From Cheilinus undulatus (taxonomy: Eukaryota; Chordata; Actinopteri; Labriformes; Labridae), in NCBI RefSeq assembly GCF_018320785.1, contig NC_054875.1, forward strand, positions 33,299,157-33,363,156: a stretch of DNA of 64,000 nt, given 5' to 3'. This document shows positions 26,696 to 50,447 of this stretch, one piece after another; the first letter of the stretch is position 1, and each line of letters begins with the position of its first letter. The notes beneath the pieces are model-generated. The model was given only the letters and a program-made list of their open reading frames with translations. It had not been told where the DNA came from and ran no database searches. Made by a program: the position numbers and the translations under genes.

Positions 26696-29600
26696 CTGGA
26701 GTAGACATCTTCTCACCATGCCAGACAAAAACAAATTGCCTTTAAGTACTTGTATTTTCTTTAAACTTAAGGGTGTGGAATATATATGGAATAGTACGGG
26801 TAAGTCCAGCTCAACAGGCCTCCAAGTGACCCCACCATTTCAATCACACAGACCCATGTTCATATGGAGGTGTGAAAAGGGGGGCAGAGCAGAGCTTAAA
26901 TCCCAGTGAAGATGTTTTTGGCCTTGATCACCGTGCCCATCGATCCCTGGCTGATTCCTACTCAGATACGTCTTATTTTATTAGTGGCTTCGGCCTTCTG
27001 CTGCCCCATTCCGCTGTGATCAATACCAGCATGGGGATGGCCCATATTTTTCTCACTTTTAGTGCCTTAACGCTGTTTAACCGTGTCACCTGATAAACGA
27101 CAAGCCCTCCCCAAACACTGATTTCCTATTGATTTCTCCCTCATTCCGCCATCCCTCCCTTCGTCACTCTCCCATTGTTTTTATCTCCAGTTATCTCCCC
27201 TCTCCTCCCTCTATACCTTCACTCCCATCAACTTAAGTAGAGGATGGACCTGCCAGCTACCTTTAAACCATTCAACCACTGACACCCATTCTGTTAGGAG
27301 TCAGCTTAGGTCAGGCGACAGCGATCCTGCATTGCCTCTTTAAATGGCTCTGAATTATCATCCCCAAAAAAGAACTCCAACTATTTCACCTTGTTTCCAA
27401 TCATTTGTAAAGCAGATATAAATTCTTACCAGGTTTGTGCTGAAATTTAGGTTTATGTTTCCCATTTTCCATCATTACCCACCAAACGGCCTGCGCACTA
27501 GCGGTGTTGGAGACCTATCTGTGTGCAAGCAAGCATCCACAGAGCCTGATACAGTGAGGCACCATGCAACAGATGCTGTGACAACCTGGAGGGAGACAGC
27601 TCCATCCATCATACCCTGAAGTCCTGATGATCGAAGCAGGGTTTGGACTGTGGAGGAGGATGCACTGGGAGTACCAGCAGGGCAACATACAATCCACTTA
27701 ATGGGCTTCTATCAGGCCTTAACTGTATAAACACATTTGATATGTGAACAGTGGATAGCAAATTAATTTTGGGAACAGATGAACAGCAATGAGGATGAAA
27801 TACGGTTATACCCTGGAAAAAGGGGGAAGTATGTTGAAGAAATCTGAGTATAAATTAAATAATCTGTAAACAAATATCCAAAAAATACAGCTAACAGGGA
27901 ATGGAGGATTGTACTACCTCTATTTTTCCTCTATCTTCTAAGACCATACATTATTTATGCAAAATTAAACCTGCTCCTATTCCTGCTTAGTCTGGCCCAT
28001 CCACTCAGTTACCTCTTTATTGATCTCTTATCTCAAGCCCTTGCGTAAATCCAGTGTGTTCCTCACAGCCTTACTGCCATTAGTGCCATTAAATATGAGA
28101 CCCTTATCACCAGAAACACGGATGCTGTCAGTATAAATTGTGTTTTTTAAACTATTTCGATCTCTTATCTTAAAGTTTAAGTTTTACCTTTTAAATAATC
28201 TGTTACTTACTTGAAATTTACAAAACACCCCACATACAAAGTCGGGACAAGTAAACTGAAAATGTGAGTATCTGTTGAAGAATCCGATAACGTGATCTGG
28301 CATCTTTTATTAGGCCTCTCACCCTTTAACAATAGGTTAAGTGATAAATTGACATTTATAACACAGCCTGCCAAGAAACACTGGGTACAGAACACACTGA
28401 GAAACTGAGCATGAAGTAATAACGAGCGAGTGGGCAAGAGCAGAGATTTTCTATTAACACAAGGAGAGAAGAGTTGAAGGGGGTGTGGGTTATGGAAGGA
28501 CCGCTCTTTAGAGCTTAACTGCCCCCCCCCTCCTTCTTTCACCCCTCTGCAAAGTTAACAGAAATGGGAGAGCTTGAGCACCAGCTAGCGGTAGTTTCAC
28601 TGCCAAGAAGCCGCACACCAAACACATTAATCATGACCAGGGGAGTGTAAAATTCAATCGGCTCCTTCCATCCATTTCATGTGAAGCAGACTGAAGGCCG
28701 GCCTTGTAGTGCCTGAGAAAGGAAGGATGAAAAAAGGGGGGAAAAAAGAAAGAGGAGCTCCCTACACTTCATCAGAACCCCTACTTCATAACAAATGGAG
28801 TGTCTCTCTGGCGGAGGAGTGCCATCAGAAACACGCGTTCTCTCTATCCATTTAATTCCGGCAGTGGAGGAAGGGTCAGGGAGGGAGCAGTGGGAGCGTG
28901 TTCTGCTCTCCGCTCGCCGCTTCCCCAGTCACACAGTAAACTACCTTTTAGGAATTGTTTCTCAATAAGAAATGATCAGTCCATTTATCTGCACCAGGCG
29001 GGCCTGTCTCCTCACCCAGACCTCCAATATTTTTCGTTTGACCTGATCAGGGCTATAAACTAGACCGAGACACTTTCAATTTGTCACCCAAGGAGGCCTC
29101 CGCCAGTCCCATGCTACTGATTGCATCCTCCCTCCCAAATGTAAAAATTCCTCCCATGCTTGAAACCTCTCAGATTTTTTTCATGCATACAGCTACTTGA
29201 AAAAAGCGCATCTTATTCATGCTAATAAAAAATGTTCAGGGATTATCCACACACCATGTCAGGGACATGATGCTTTTTGGTGTGTTTTGGAAAATATGCT
29301 GACAAAAATTACCATAACATCATTTTATAAAATCATTTAATTTCTGATTTTTTTAACAGATGTACACTTAAAGTTTCTCACTAGTTCCTTTTCACAACAT
29401 ATCTCCCACTCTAGTTCTTTTGTAATCCATGAAATAAACAATATTAAATGTAAAAGTAGTTTTGTGTTAAATTATGATAGCCTTTAGGCTCTTTGGAGAG
29501 CCATTATGAATACTGAAATAACAACTGACTCAGAGCCAACCAGCGTGCACCTGCTTTTATCTATATGATTTCCATGATCCCAGCATAATAACTAGTTAGA

Positions 29601-32454
29601 ATTACATAGAAAAGAGCTAAAGGTAAGTTTTTGTCTTATCTTATGACAGTTACTACATTAACATTAACCCACTTGTTCAAGCCTGCACTGTGTAATATCT
29701 GAATATAATTACTTTCTACACCATGTGCAACATATATTTATCGAGGTGAACATAAAATGACTGCACAGGTCCAGAATTAATAAAAAACTTTAAAGGATTA
29801 GGAGGCATCGCTGTCTCTCTCCTCTGCTGTACATAATTGTTTGTGTTTTAATGAGATGATAAAGGGAATTAATGTAATGTGAACCAAACAGGCAGCATGG
29901 ATAGAGGTTGTGGCAAAGGGCAAAGCAGTGCATACAAGGCACTGCTTCAATACAAACAAAATCCTGTACCTACTTGTCAAGTTGTAAATGTCCCGTTTGA
30001 AAGATTTTAGAGCTTTACCACTATGAACAGTCAGAAAATAACATTTTAAGTGTCAGCGTGGTGTCTGTGTCCCTCTCTCGACCTGAATTCTGGATTACCC
30101 ACTGCAGCATGCTCCTTTCTCTCATTCCCTGCATACTCCCATAACTCTAGGAGTGTCCAACCCATGATCCAAAGATTTTGGTCACATAAGAGCTAAAAGA
30201 CCATCTAATCGAGGCACTGAGTGGAGGGTGTCAGCCCTATTGAAAACACAGACTGTTTGGCAAGGACTTGAATGTCACTTATTGAAGAGGATCTTTTGTA
30301 AAACTACGCTTTCCACTGTTACTTTATGTGGTTTAAACCCAGGAAAAATGTACCAGGCAGTGTTCCCTCATTCTAGACCAGTGTTGAGATTTTGATGATG
30401 ATGGAAAAAATCTTTTATCCCAGAATGAATATTGTGATCAGGTTACTTTTAGAAACATCAAAAACAATATTAGTACAAAATATCCCTTGAAGACCTACAC
30501 TGTTAACCAACAATCCAACAAACCTATCAAATTATGCAAAATCTACTGAAAATCTTTTTAGTGCCACAAGCACTAATGCACATTGGTTTGAAACATGCCC
30601 TCCTGAGCATGCATTGGTTTGCTAATGAAAGCCTATCATAACCATTTTAAGTAGCATTAAATGAATATAGATGCACATTTATATTTTATAGACTGTACAT
30701 GCATTCATGCAGATCTATTAAGAAAAAATGATACAGGGAGGCAGCTCTTTTTAAAGGTTGTTCATTGAAGGGAGAAATATTAACCCCACTGTTTTCTTTC
30801 AAAACATGTTCAGACTTTAAACAGGGGGTAATTACAAGTCACACATGAATTGCTTTCTCATCAGACTGTTTAAAACAGTTAAACATTCTTTGAAGTGGAT
30901 GTAACTTGTCAATGATTTTTGGCAGCACAGAAATATGTTGAGTAACACTCAACCTGTTCAAACTGCGAGTCACAAGCACGCAATTAATCACTGATACCTC
31001 TGGCTGACACTCTGCATGTATATGGTTGCACAACACTAATGGGCAACCGAGCGGAACTGAACAACACATGGAGAAATTTACCTTTGTCTTAACTTGTGTC
31101 CTCGTTTCCTGACTTCAGGTAAGGGAGAGCTTTCTGTCCTGTACGATGACGACAGATGCCGAATTTTTTTCCAATCATTATACTCCAGCAATTTCCTAGA
31201 ATACAGGATGGACGGCACACATTAGGAGAATTCCATGCAAATATGAAAAAAGCGATCTATGTTAGTGTAACAGAGTTAAGAAAGCTTCAGATTCAGTTCA
31301 TATACAGGAAAAAAAAGTGGAGTATTTAAATGTTTTTAACTGGCTTTGCAATCATACATTTCAGTATTCAAAATTTTAGCACTTTGTCAAAACATAAGTA
31401 TTTTTAAGTAATCAAAATCACACATTTCACTCATGACGGTGTGTTTTAATCAGCTTCTGCACTGAGCAGAAGTTATGCAGAAGTTTCTCATTTTTGCTCA
31501 AGTTCAGCTGTTTTAAACGGTCAACTACAGTTCAGACTTTTTAAACCCACACAGTTTAACAGAATTAAATCATTCAGACAAATCTTTTGAAACACAAAAA
31601 ACAGGCTGCAACCAAAGGCTGCTTAATTGCATGAAATCATTGACTGCAGTGTGTGTCTTAGTATGTGAGATAGATTGTTGGAGTTGTCCCAGAAGAAGGT
31701 CTATTTCTGTAAACTATTTTGTTACACTAATAAATAGTCATGATTGACTTGTAGCTTGGCAGGGTATTGCACTGGTTCAGGATCTCTAGGAAAAGGCCTG
31801 CATTCTGTGCTTAGTTGGATAATAACTGTTACGACTCTGACTGCAAAGATAACTTATTATTTCCAAATTCAACCACTCCAGATAGCCATTCTTGCTCTCT
31901 GGGGGAGGTTGTTGTTGTTTTTGTGTTGGAGTTGAGCTGAAGTTTACACTACAGATTTATTCAAAGATACACCACACGTGTAGTAGATCACACTTAAACT
32001 GCATGTTTGAACTCAGTGCTGGTCAAAACCCAAACTTCCACCCACTGTGAGATTACTTCCTTGCCCTTCTGAAGGTCAGGAGAGCAGTCCATCAGACCTC
32101 AACTAGGTCAACACTCACTTCTTCTCCTGTAGATTATGACTGTGTCATGATGACAAGCAGATTTTATTTCCCTTCTTTTCTTGGAGAACAAAGCATCTCA
32201 TAGTTATCAGCTTTACAAATTCAAGGAAAAAGGCACTGACATTATGTAAGTAAGATTTCGTTTTTTACTTCCGTAAGAGTATACACACTTTCATGGCCAA
32301 ACTTGTTCTTCATTGAAGATTTATGTGCTATGCCATTAGCCAAAAAAATCATGAATTTACCCTGGTAGTTTACTTCTGCCCTTACATTCATCAAAGAAGC
32401 ATTTTGCAAACCTTCTATTAAGATCTGCGTATTTAAAGAGTGTAGCTCCATGGA
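26696..32454. other. Gene-free stretch; candidate conserved non-coding DNA
   Basis: No exon can be supported. The blocks 26,900-27,090, 27,960-28,100 and 28,560-29,060 are repeat-free, balanced in composition and enhancer-like ('ccaaacacattaatcatgacc', 'ctttattgatctcttatctc'). The remainder is AT-rich unique DNA. A stretch at 27,610-27,690 faintly resembles the 3' half of 5S rRNA but is too diverged to call. Confidence 0.35.
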
Positions 32455-32459
32455 AACTG

Positions 32460-32605
32460 CAGCTTAACTCAGCTGGTAGTGCAGGAGCCCCATGTACTGA
32501 CTTTACGGTCCTCATTCCAGGTTCAACCCTCTATCCTGAAGCTGTTCATGACATTCTCAACTCTCTTTCCCCATCTCTCTTCACTTTGAAATAAAAATAA
32601 ATGTC
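32460..32605 (+). mobile_element. tRNA-derived SINE
   Basis: An A-box-like 'taactcagctggtagtgcag' (about 32,465-32,484) and a B-box-like GGTTCAACCC (32,520-32,529) have the spacing of a tRNA-type RNA polymerase III promoter. They are followed by a CT-rich body and an A-rich end ('gaaataaaaataaatg'). It is not a functional tRNA gene: the acceptor stem does not pair and the sequence runs on into the SINE body. Confidence 0.65.
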
Positions 32606-35219
32606 CTAATGAAACCTGAACAAAAAGTATAGCTGTGAAATCTAAAGTAACCATACAACTAAAAGAAAAAGAGGTAGAGTTTGCCTTTGGATAAGAGCCT
32701 CTAAGTTTGGATAGCAGGAGCATACATCTCTTGAAATGCCCACTCATATCAGCATTCACATATACCCCACTACTGCCCTCTACTGGTGATCTGCGGTAGA
32801 ATTTTAACTTTCCTCCTTGCAAAATTTCAGAGGTGGACAATTACATGTATGTATGTAAGTAAGTGCTGCTTGCATAATAAAACAACAGTAGTCAGTCTGG
32901 ACTGGTACAGCATGTGTTTCACGATTTACCCTTGCCTTTATTTTGTCCAGAAGACAATTATATAAATCCTAACTCTCACTGTGCAAGCTTTATAGGAAGC
33001 AGCTGCAAAAACCAACAAAAGAGATACAATGCTTAACCTAAATCTTGTGGAGGACAGGAGAAAAAATGTAAACTTAAAAAATACCTTGCTTATGGGTAAA
33101 TTTTCAGAAACAGTTATCTGAAATAGCCATTGCAAACAACTTTGATGTCATCCTACCTGTCTCTACAAATCTATTTACGTGTACAAGAGAATTTGCTTGA
33201 TGGAGGTCAGATTCATTCATAGCATATTGTGCTATTGTTTAAACATTCAGATAACTTTGTCTTTTTTTTGTCTGTATTCAGCCACACAGCGTATTAGGCA
33301 CATTATATGTATATTCTCGAAGACATCTGACCCAGGCCACACTGTCCTATGCCGAGTCTGATATGGCATAAACCTAGAGGATGTCTTGTTTGCTCTGGGA
33401 AATAGCTCTTTGTTGTACCTCCTTTTAGCCTGCACATGGATTTTGTTTACAACTCTTAATTCATTTGTCTCTGTAAATGTATTTAACCAGGAAAGCTTCA
33501 CTGAGATCAAGAACCTCATTTACAGGATTGTCCTGGCCAGGAAGGGCAGCAGCACAATCATCAGATATGACGCATACAAACACAGGTCAACCAGTTCTGA
33601 GTCATCAGTCAAAACGTCTACAACCTTGTGATGAACCTTGTGAAACTATGTACTCACTTCAGGTGATCTGTCCCATGAATACTTGTGTCATCTGTATGTT
33701 TTGTTTGCTATCCTACAGTTGATTTTCTGATAGTTTGTCCTTGACTTTCTGATTTGACCTATTGCATCTTCCTTGAATATCTGCCAACTGCTTTTAATGT
33801 TTTTGTTTTGTTTTGCCCTATTAAGCTATCATAGATAATTAACCAGGTTTCCCTGAGAAAGAAGTATAGCTTTCACATATTTCTGACATGCAGCCGCCTG
33901 GCATTACATTTAAAATATGAAAAAGCATCTTTGGTTTTCGCAATTCAAGCTTTAACTGGCTCAGTTACTTGAATTAGCATGCTCCAAGGCCAACAACAAA
34001 ACATAAGGCCAGGTATGAAACTTAGCATCACTACTGCATGAAACTTTCAAGAATATAGCTAGCAAGTTGGCTAACAGGCTAGCAAGAAGGTACTACACCT
34101 TTTAGTGAAATAAGCTGCTGGTGAACAAACCTCTAGACTTCTCAAAGGAAAGTTGTTTCTGGAAACACTTCCACCGACGAAGCACATTCTCAGAGAGTTT
34201 GGTAAGGTACCTTGTAGTAACTTGTAGTAAACTAACATGTGACTACTAACAAAGAAACCTCTCCCAACAGTCCATTAGACACACGTGCCCTTTGGTCGCG
34301 TGAGCGGTGGAACGCTTGTTTGGCTTTCTCGCGCTCTTCTCTTCCTTGGTTCGTTTTCTGCTTAGCAAGGATGAGTCCGGTGCTTCCACTGCAGGTTGAG
34401 ATGTATGCTGCAGCAGACTTTATCACTGTACATGAATTACTTGCTGAGCTGAACACTAACCCTATAAAATAAAATAAAATGTAGTTTAAAAACTAGGTTT
34501 TGAGACAGAGTATTAATTTCATTAAACATTTGGTTAAATACTGTAAAAAACCTTTAACAGCTGTGTACTGTTTTGTACTGCATGTGCAAAATTGGACTTG
34601 ACATTTCACCCTCTTGTCTGCCTCAAGTCTTTTGATGCTGGATTACCAGCAGAGATAATATTCCTTCCAGTAATTTATCACATCAGTTTAGAAGTATGTG
34701 TTAACAACTTTTATAGTCATTGTTTTCTAAGAGAGCCCTAAAGTATGACTACATAAGCCCCTGTAAAGTTAAAGTCAAGCTTAATCTGCCAACCAACACA
34801 GTTCTCTCAAGAACCTGGACTTGACCTGGATCTCAACCCTGCATAATAGTCTAACATTTGTGCCAAAATCTCAAAGCACACTAAAATTAATATTCATGCA
34901 AAATCGCCTCTTTAAAACTTATCTTTATGATTTTTAGTCATTCTACAGTTGCATTAATGGTTGCAGATTCTCAGGGCACACCAATGTGCCATTTGAGAAC
35001 TGAACAGAAGAAACACCTATTTTCAAGTAAATACTTACCATAACAGAGGTACTCACACTCCTAAATGTTTCCTCAAGCTCAGTTATCCCGAGTATGATAG
35101 TAACTGATTGTGGTACAACAGTGACACCTCCTGGACACTTATTACATTACTTACAAAGCACATCAGCAGCGAAGTGGAAGAAATAAACCCAATTCAGATC
35201 TCAGTGCATGACAATAAGG
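32606..35219. other. Gene-free sequence downstream of dhx35
   Basis: Apart from the repeat piece at 33,474-33,565, no feature is recognised. It lies beyond the candidate poly(A) site of dhx35. Confidence 0.4.
33474..33565 (+). repeat. Interspersed repeat fragment, class uncertain
   Basis: The segment 'gtatttaaccaggaaagctt ... gagatcaagaacctcattta ... gtcctggccaggaagg' matches a sequence type found in many copies in fish genomes. I cannot tell from one copy whether it belongs to a LINE tail or another family. Confidence 0.45.
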
Positions 35220-35220
35220 C

Positions 35221-35226
35221 TTTATT
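35221..35226 (-). terminator. dhx35: Candidate dhx35 poly(A) signal
   Basis: AATAAA on the minus strand, about 1.6 kb downstream of the dhx35 stop codon. The 36,100-36,800 region between them is unique and looks like 3' UTR. It is the clearest candidate, but a closer site could be used instead. Confidence 0.4.
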
Positions 35227-36826
35227 TGAGGATGTGAGGAAGAAATGGTAGGCGACAGTTTTTTATCTCAGAGGTGAGCATTACACAGGTGGTGTATAGG
35301 GTTACTGCTTTGGCTGCATACATACTCAAGAGTATCAGCACAAATGAGGATAAACAAGCCATTTTGCAAATGTTCCATTTGCATTTAGTCTACAAGGTGA
35401 TCTTAAGTGTCTACATCAGAGTATCGTTTAGCATGCAAAGGTACCTCATTTGTATATCCGTCTCATTGGTTTAATTATCTACTCTATGCTGTTGTTCTGT
35501 GGTTTCATTACAGTTTCACTGAATCTACAGTAGTAACCTCAAGAACAAGATCTACGAAGAACCATGCAAGAAGTTCAATTGTGTAATAGTGTTCTTGGTG
35601 GTTTAAAAGCAGATTGAAATGACAAAACCTTTAAGTTACTGTTCACTGACACTTTCAGGGCCTCGAAACACAAATAAACCATAAAGTACAAAAGTGAACA
35701 AAAGTAGAGGATACATGCTGTCAATTTGCAATGAAAAAATGGCTATTTTCCTGAACACCTCGCTGATGCAGTTTATGGTTACAGGAAACAAAATAGTACA
35801 AAAAAGCCTCAATCAAAACTGAGACAATCCCCTCGAGGAAAGGCAAAGAGATGGCTGAAATCCAATAAATGCTACCGTTTGTTTGAGGCTTTGGATGCAT
35901 GTCTGAATGCACTTTATCATCACTGGAACAAATGGCACTTTTTAGTTTTGATTTCACAGCTTTTCATATTTTAAATGCTTGTGTGCATTTACACATTCCA
36001 TCTGAAAGGAAATGTGAATTAGGCTGATAAAGAAAACTGGCACAGAGTGGTGACAAGGCCACTATGTCTGAACTAGACTGTGGTAAAGTGGCAATACAGA
36101 GTGAAAAACATGGATCAATAAGTAAAGCAGTCTTTTCACAGTATCATTATAGGATGTAGAATCTTAAATTTGACTGAAATAAGATGTTTCTTTCTGCAGC
36201 AAACATACATATCCAAATACATTCTGTATGAAAATAAAGTTACCAAAACTAAATTTTAAGTGATTTGAAACAAAGGTTCCCACTATGTGAGAAACAAAGA
36301 AAGCAAATAAAACTAAGCCACAAGTCTCTCAAAGGGAAACATCCTCACAGTCCATTGCCTTTCATTGAGTATCATGCAACAGGAAAAATACAGCAATTAA
36401 AAAAATAATAAAGCCAAGAACCAGGAGCCGTTCTCTGGACTTGAGCCTGCTCTGACTATTTACAAGAATGAATGAAGTGAACAACATGACTATACTGGGA
36501 GGAAACAAGACAGGCACCGCCTGGTCTTGCCTCACATTCATTAGCATTTACTCTTGTAGATCCAAATATAACTATATTTAAGTACAACAGCCGCTTTCAA
36601 AAAAAGCAAGTCCCACATCTCAACCACAGTGCTAAAAATGTATCCACTTAATCCCATTCCATCATGGCTACATCGTGGGGTTGTGCAGGTGGACATGGAC
36701 AATAAATATATATTACATCTTTATATACAATGAAGCGGAGAGGGGCACAGTGGCAATCTAAGAGGGAGTTTCTCCTCTCGGCTCAATGAATCCCCCCGTC
36801 TTTACATGGTGGAAGGACGAAAAGAC

Positions 36827-46886
<10,060 letters not shown>

Positions 46887-46894
<8 letters not shown>

Positions 46895-46946
46895 CTTGGA
46901 CTCTACGTCACATGTTTTTTTTTTTTCTTCAACGAATATGACGTCA
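46887..46946 (-). promoter_or_regulatory. dhx35: dhx35 core promoter elements: YY1-type site and CRE
   Basis: The plus-strand sequence GCCGCCATCTTGG (46,887-46,899) is a full YY1-type motif and overlaps the ATG, a placement known from many TATA-less housekeeping genes. A perfect CRE palindrome TGACGTCA lies at 46,939-46,946, 45 bp upstream of the ATG. A half site (TGACGT on the minus strand) lies near 46,905-46,910. No TATA box is placed to fit. Function is inferred from motif and position only. Confidence 0.6.
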
Positions 46947-47164
46947 TGATCTGTGCTTTCTAGCTAAATTTTATGAATGATGTCAGTGCGTTTGAAGTCA
47001 GCAAGTTCATGTAGGGTTCAGTCACAAAAGGGTTTCAAACTTAAAAACTAAAAAAATGCAAAAGAACGTATATTAATGTGAAAAGTAAACCTGCATAAAT
47101 ACACAGATTTTAACAATTACAAGCGGCCACAAAACTACATTAAAGTTAAACGCTACAAAAAAAG

Positions 47165-48296
47165 TACAGTGGCCAGGAAGTGCAATACAAAATTACAAAG
47201 TCGAAAACACTTTTCCAAAACTTGCAACAAATTAACAAAATCCAATACAAATTTACAAAGTCTGAAACACTGTTGAAAAATTAAAACAAATTTACAATCT
47301 GACAGGAAAAAAGTCTTGAAAAACTCTAACAACACTTTAAATAAAATGTACAAAGTTGGATACAATATTAAAAAGTCTGAAACGTTTTTACAAAACTTGA
47401 AACAAATTTAAAATGTCCACTACATTACAAAGTGTGAGACACTAACAAATCTGAAACAAAACAACATAATCTCAGAAAAAATTACAAAGTCTGAAACACT
47501 TACAAAACTTGACACAAATTTCCAAAGTCTGACATAAACTTTAGTCTGAAACACTTTGATAAACTTGAAAGAAATTTACACTGTCCAAAACAAAATCACA
47601 AAGTCTGAAACACTTTAACAAAACTTGAAACTAATTCATGAAGCCTGCTACAAAATTACAAAGTCTGAAACACTCACAAAACTTGAAAAAAAATTACAAA
47701 TTCCACTACAGAATTAAATAGTCAGAAACACTTACAAAACCTAAAACTTGGGTCACGTCTGGCATTTGTTATGTTCCCTTTCTGTAAGATACTGTTGTTT
47801 TTAAATTTGTTTCAAAAGTTGTAAAAGTGTTCCACAACTTGTAAATTAGTTTCATCTCGTGTAAAAGTGGCTTGTGCTTTGTTTATTTGTTTTGTTAGAT
47901 GTAAAGAAATCTAAAAGAAATGTTAAAATGCCTCTGTTAGAGGGTTTCAGACTTTGTAATTTTTATATTAGCCTTTTTGCACATTTGTTTTGTAAATCAT
48001 AGATTTGAAATGTAGTTTTTTTAGATCTTAAACTTGTTTCATGTAATGAACTTAAAGTGTTTCAGGATTTTAATTTTGAATTGGACTTTGTAAATTTGTT
48101 TCAAGGTTTGTAGAAGTGTTTCAGACTGTGATTTGGTATTAGATTTTTTGTAATTTATTTGTTAAAATGTAAAATTTGTCTCTTCATTTTTAAGTGTTTT
48201 GCTGTCAATTTGTTCATAAAATGTTAAAATGTTGTGGTTAATATCAACTAGGGCTGTGACTTTGTAATTTTGTTTTACACCTCCAGGCCACCATAA
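47165..48296. mobile_element. Fold-back element of degenerate ~37-40 bp repeats
   Basis: Positions 47,165-47,755 consist of many diverged copies of 'acaaagtctgaaacactt acaaaacttgaaacaaattt'. Positions 47,795-48,290 hold the same words in inverse orientation ('tttgtttcaaggtttgtaga', 'gtgtttcagactttgtaa'). The outer ends also pair: 'cagtggccaggaagtg' on the left, and the complement of the right end reads 'tggtggcctggaggtg'. Possible TA dinucleotides flank it. No coding sequence is seen. It fills the space between the dhx35 promoter and the rab5if 3' side. Confidence 0.7.
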
Positions 48297-50441
48297 AAAA
48301 GGGTTGGGGTAGGTCAGTGTTTTAGATTAAAAGATAAAAACTCCCATGAATATATAAATAAGTAAAGGATTTTACTATACATCTCATAACCTGTCTTGAA
48401 TGATACATTTGTACAATTACTGAGAGCTCATTTCATGCTAATTTAGACATCTTCTCATCCAAAGTTTTGAGTTTTGCCAGAGATCTCGGGGGGGCCGCAA
48501 GGCTCTGTCTGCCCTGAGGTTGTTAAAATTAGATCTGCACATATTAACAGAAATCATGTTATAACACTTATAAATTATTCATACAACAGTTTTGGGTAAA
48601 AGAATGTGTGTTTAGAGCTACTTTGTTTTGGATTAACAAAAAAATGAGTAAAATTTATGTTAATTTTGGCCACAAAGTATCACAACTTTTTTTGTGTCAG
48701 TCCTGGGGGGCTCAAGTTTTCTTAGATAAAAGTAGGGGCGGCTCAAAGGAAAAAAGATTGGGAACCATTGAGTTAGAGGACTACCAAATATTTGTTTTGT
48801 ACTAAAATACAATCATACTTCTCAAATAGAGATAAAATGAAATTAAAGCCTGCCTCCTAATAAAAGCCTGTGTCGGATAAAGTAACAGCCGAAGTTATTA
48901 TTTGGGAATTTACATTGACATTTCTTTCCTATTCTTTATACTACAGTCTATAAACAATCATCACTTTTAGATCCTTTACAAAATCTAGATGGCAAATATC
49001 ATGTTTGGGGAATTCTGATGTGAAATTAGGAAAAATGATTTTCCAGGTTTTCGAGAATGTGTAGGGACCTGAACAGCTTTACTGAAGATGTGGGTTTTGT
49101 TTGTTTTTTTTTAAAAGTCCTTTATCAAATATGACAACAGCAAATGAAATAGTTATGACATCAATGAATGTTCTTGAAATAAAGGGATAACTTCCAAGGG
49201 GTACGATTAACAATTATGGTGCATGTTTATAGCCTTTTAACAATTAAAGTGTTTTTTTTTCCATTTGTCTTTTCACTGATCTTGTGCCCTTGTGACCAAG
49301 GGTTGCTTCTTAATGATTTCTCAAATAAAAGCTGACTGAATGAATGAAAATAAAAACAAATCTGATCTGACACATTTAAATCAAAGATTAAATTCTACAT
49401 GTCAATAAAAACTCAAATACCGTCTCTTTGAAAATGGAGGCCAAATAAAGCCCATGTTTAATGATTCCCAAAAAATTTGATCAGAAAATACAATCCTCTC
49501 AAACACCAGCTGCGTATCTAATATAACAGTATCATAACAAGAACCTTTGCGAGCACTGGCTTTAAAAGTTCTTCACTATAAAATACTGAGAAATATGTTA
49601 CATCAAACAAGATATAACATAAGTACAAATAAATCTGCTTAATACAAGGTGGATTTGACAAAGGGACATTGTACATAATTTACAGACAAGTTTAAATTAA
49701 CTTCAAAAACAACAGGTAAGACTTTGATCTGGAAGCTACATGTGAGAAACTAATATTAAATTTAAATTAATCACACTCTCCTTACTAACGCCATCAGTAA
49801 AAGACATCTAAATGTACCAACAGCAAGTCATGGCAGTGCACAGATTGGTTTTTAGCTTGAATCTGTGAACATTTGCATCTGAAAATGGCATGCACGTGTC
49901 CTCCCTTTTGCTTTGAGGAAAGTATTTGACTTAAGATAGTTATTCATTTCTGACTGAAGTAGTAGTGTTGAAACGACTGGTAGACACTTGCATTGGGATT
50001 GGATATCAGCAGATATGTGTATCACCAGCATTTTCTTTCATGATGTTAAAATTAGCACAAGTTACATTTCCGCTGATGTTAGCTGCAGCATTTTTTCATA
50101 TTTGTTGGGTTTCAGAGCATTTAGAAGAAATAATAGTCTAGAATTTTTATCAAAAAGACTGATGGAATCATATATGCAAAAATATAATGACAACAGACTC
50201 CAGCTTTTACAGCTAAGACACATTTTGGAGCCAGTAATGCCAGTAATCATTAGATTCAGATCATTTTTGAAAAAGCAAGTGTGGAGTAAGTATAAAGAAC
50301 ATGATTAGAAGGTGGCATAGTACAGATCATTTAGTTCTATACATCTATCATGGAGCATGTGTCCTTAAATTACAAGGGAACACAGTACTACTGTACTGAA
50401 CACTGCCGACTGTCTGACAAAGCTTGATTCTATTGCCTGGT
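48297..50441. other. Intergenic DNA between dhx35 and rab5if
   Basis: Mostly AT-rich and unique. Positions 48,700-48,775 ('gggggctcaagttttcttag ... gattgggaaccattg') look like one end of an old hAT MITE whose partner end is not visible. No gene can be supported. An open frame at 49,988-50,308 has no family motifs. Confidence 0.4.
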
Positions 50442-50447
50442 TTTATT
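50442..50447 (-). terminator. rab5if: Candidate rab5if poly(A) signal
   Basis: AATAAA on the minus strand, about 455 bp downstream of the rab5if stop codon, which gives a plausible short 3' UTR. Other weaker candidates exist. Confidence 0.4.

Noticed and set aside
27610..27690. Weak similarity to the 3' half of 5S rRNA (or a 5S-derived SINE)
   Set aside because: Only scattered words match and no promoter boxes or structure can be shown.
36362..36547. Minus-strand open frame ending in a hydrophobic, tail-anchor-like segment (RLLVLGFIIFLIAVFFLL)
   Set aside because: It lies in the probable dhx35 3' UTR, has no splice context or homologue I can name, and AT-rich DNA easily makes hydrophobic frames.
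49988..50308. Plus-strand 106-codon open frame downstream of rab5if
   Set aside because: No family resemblance, AT-rich composition, and antisense to the rab5if 3' flank.
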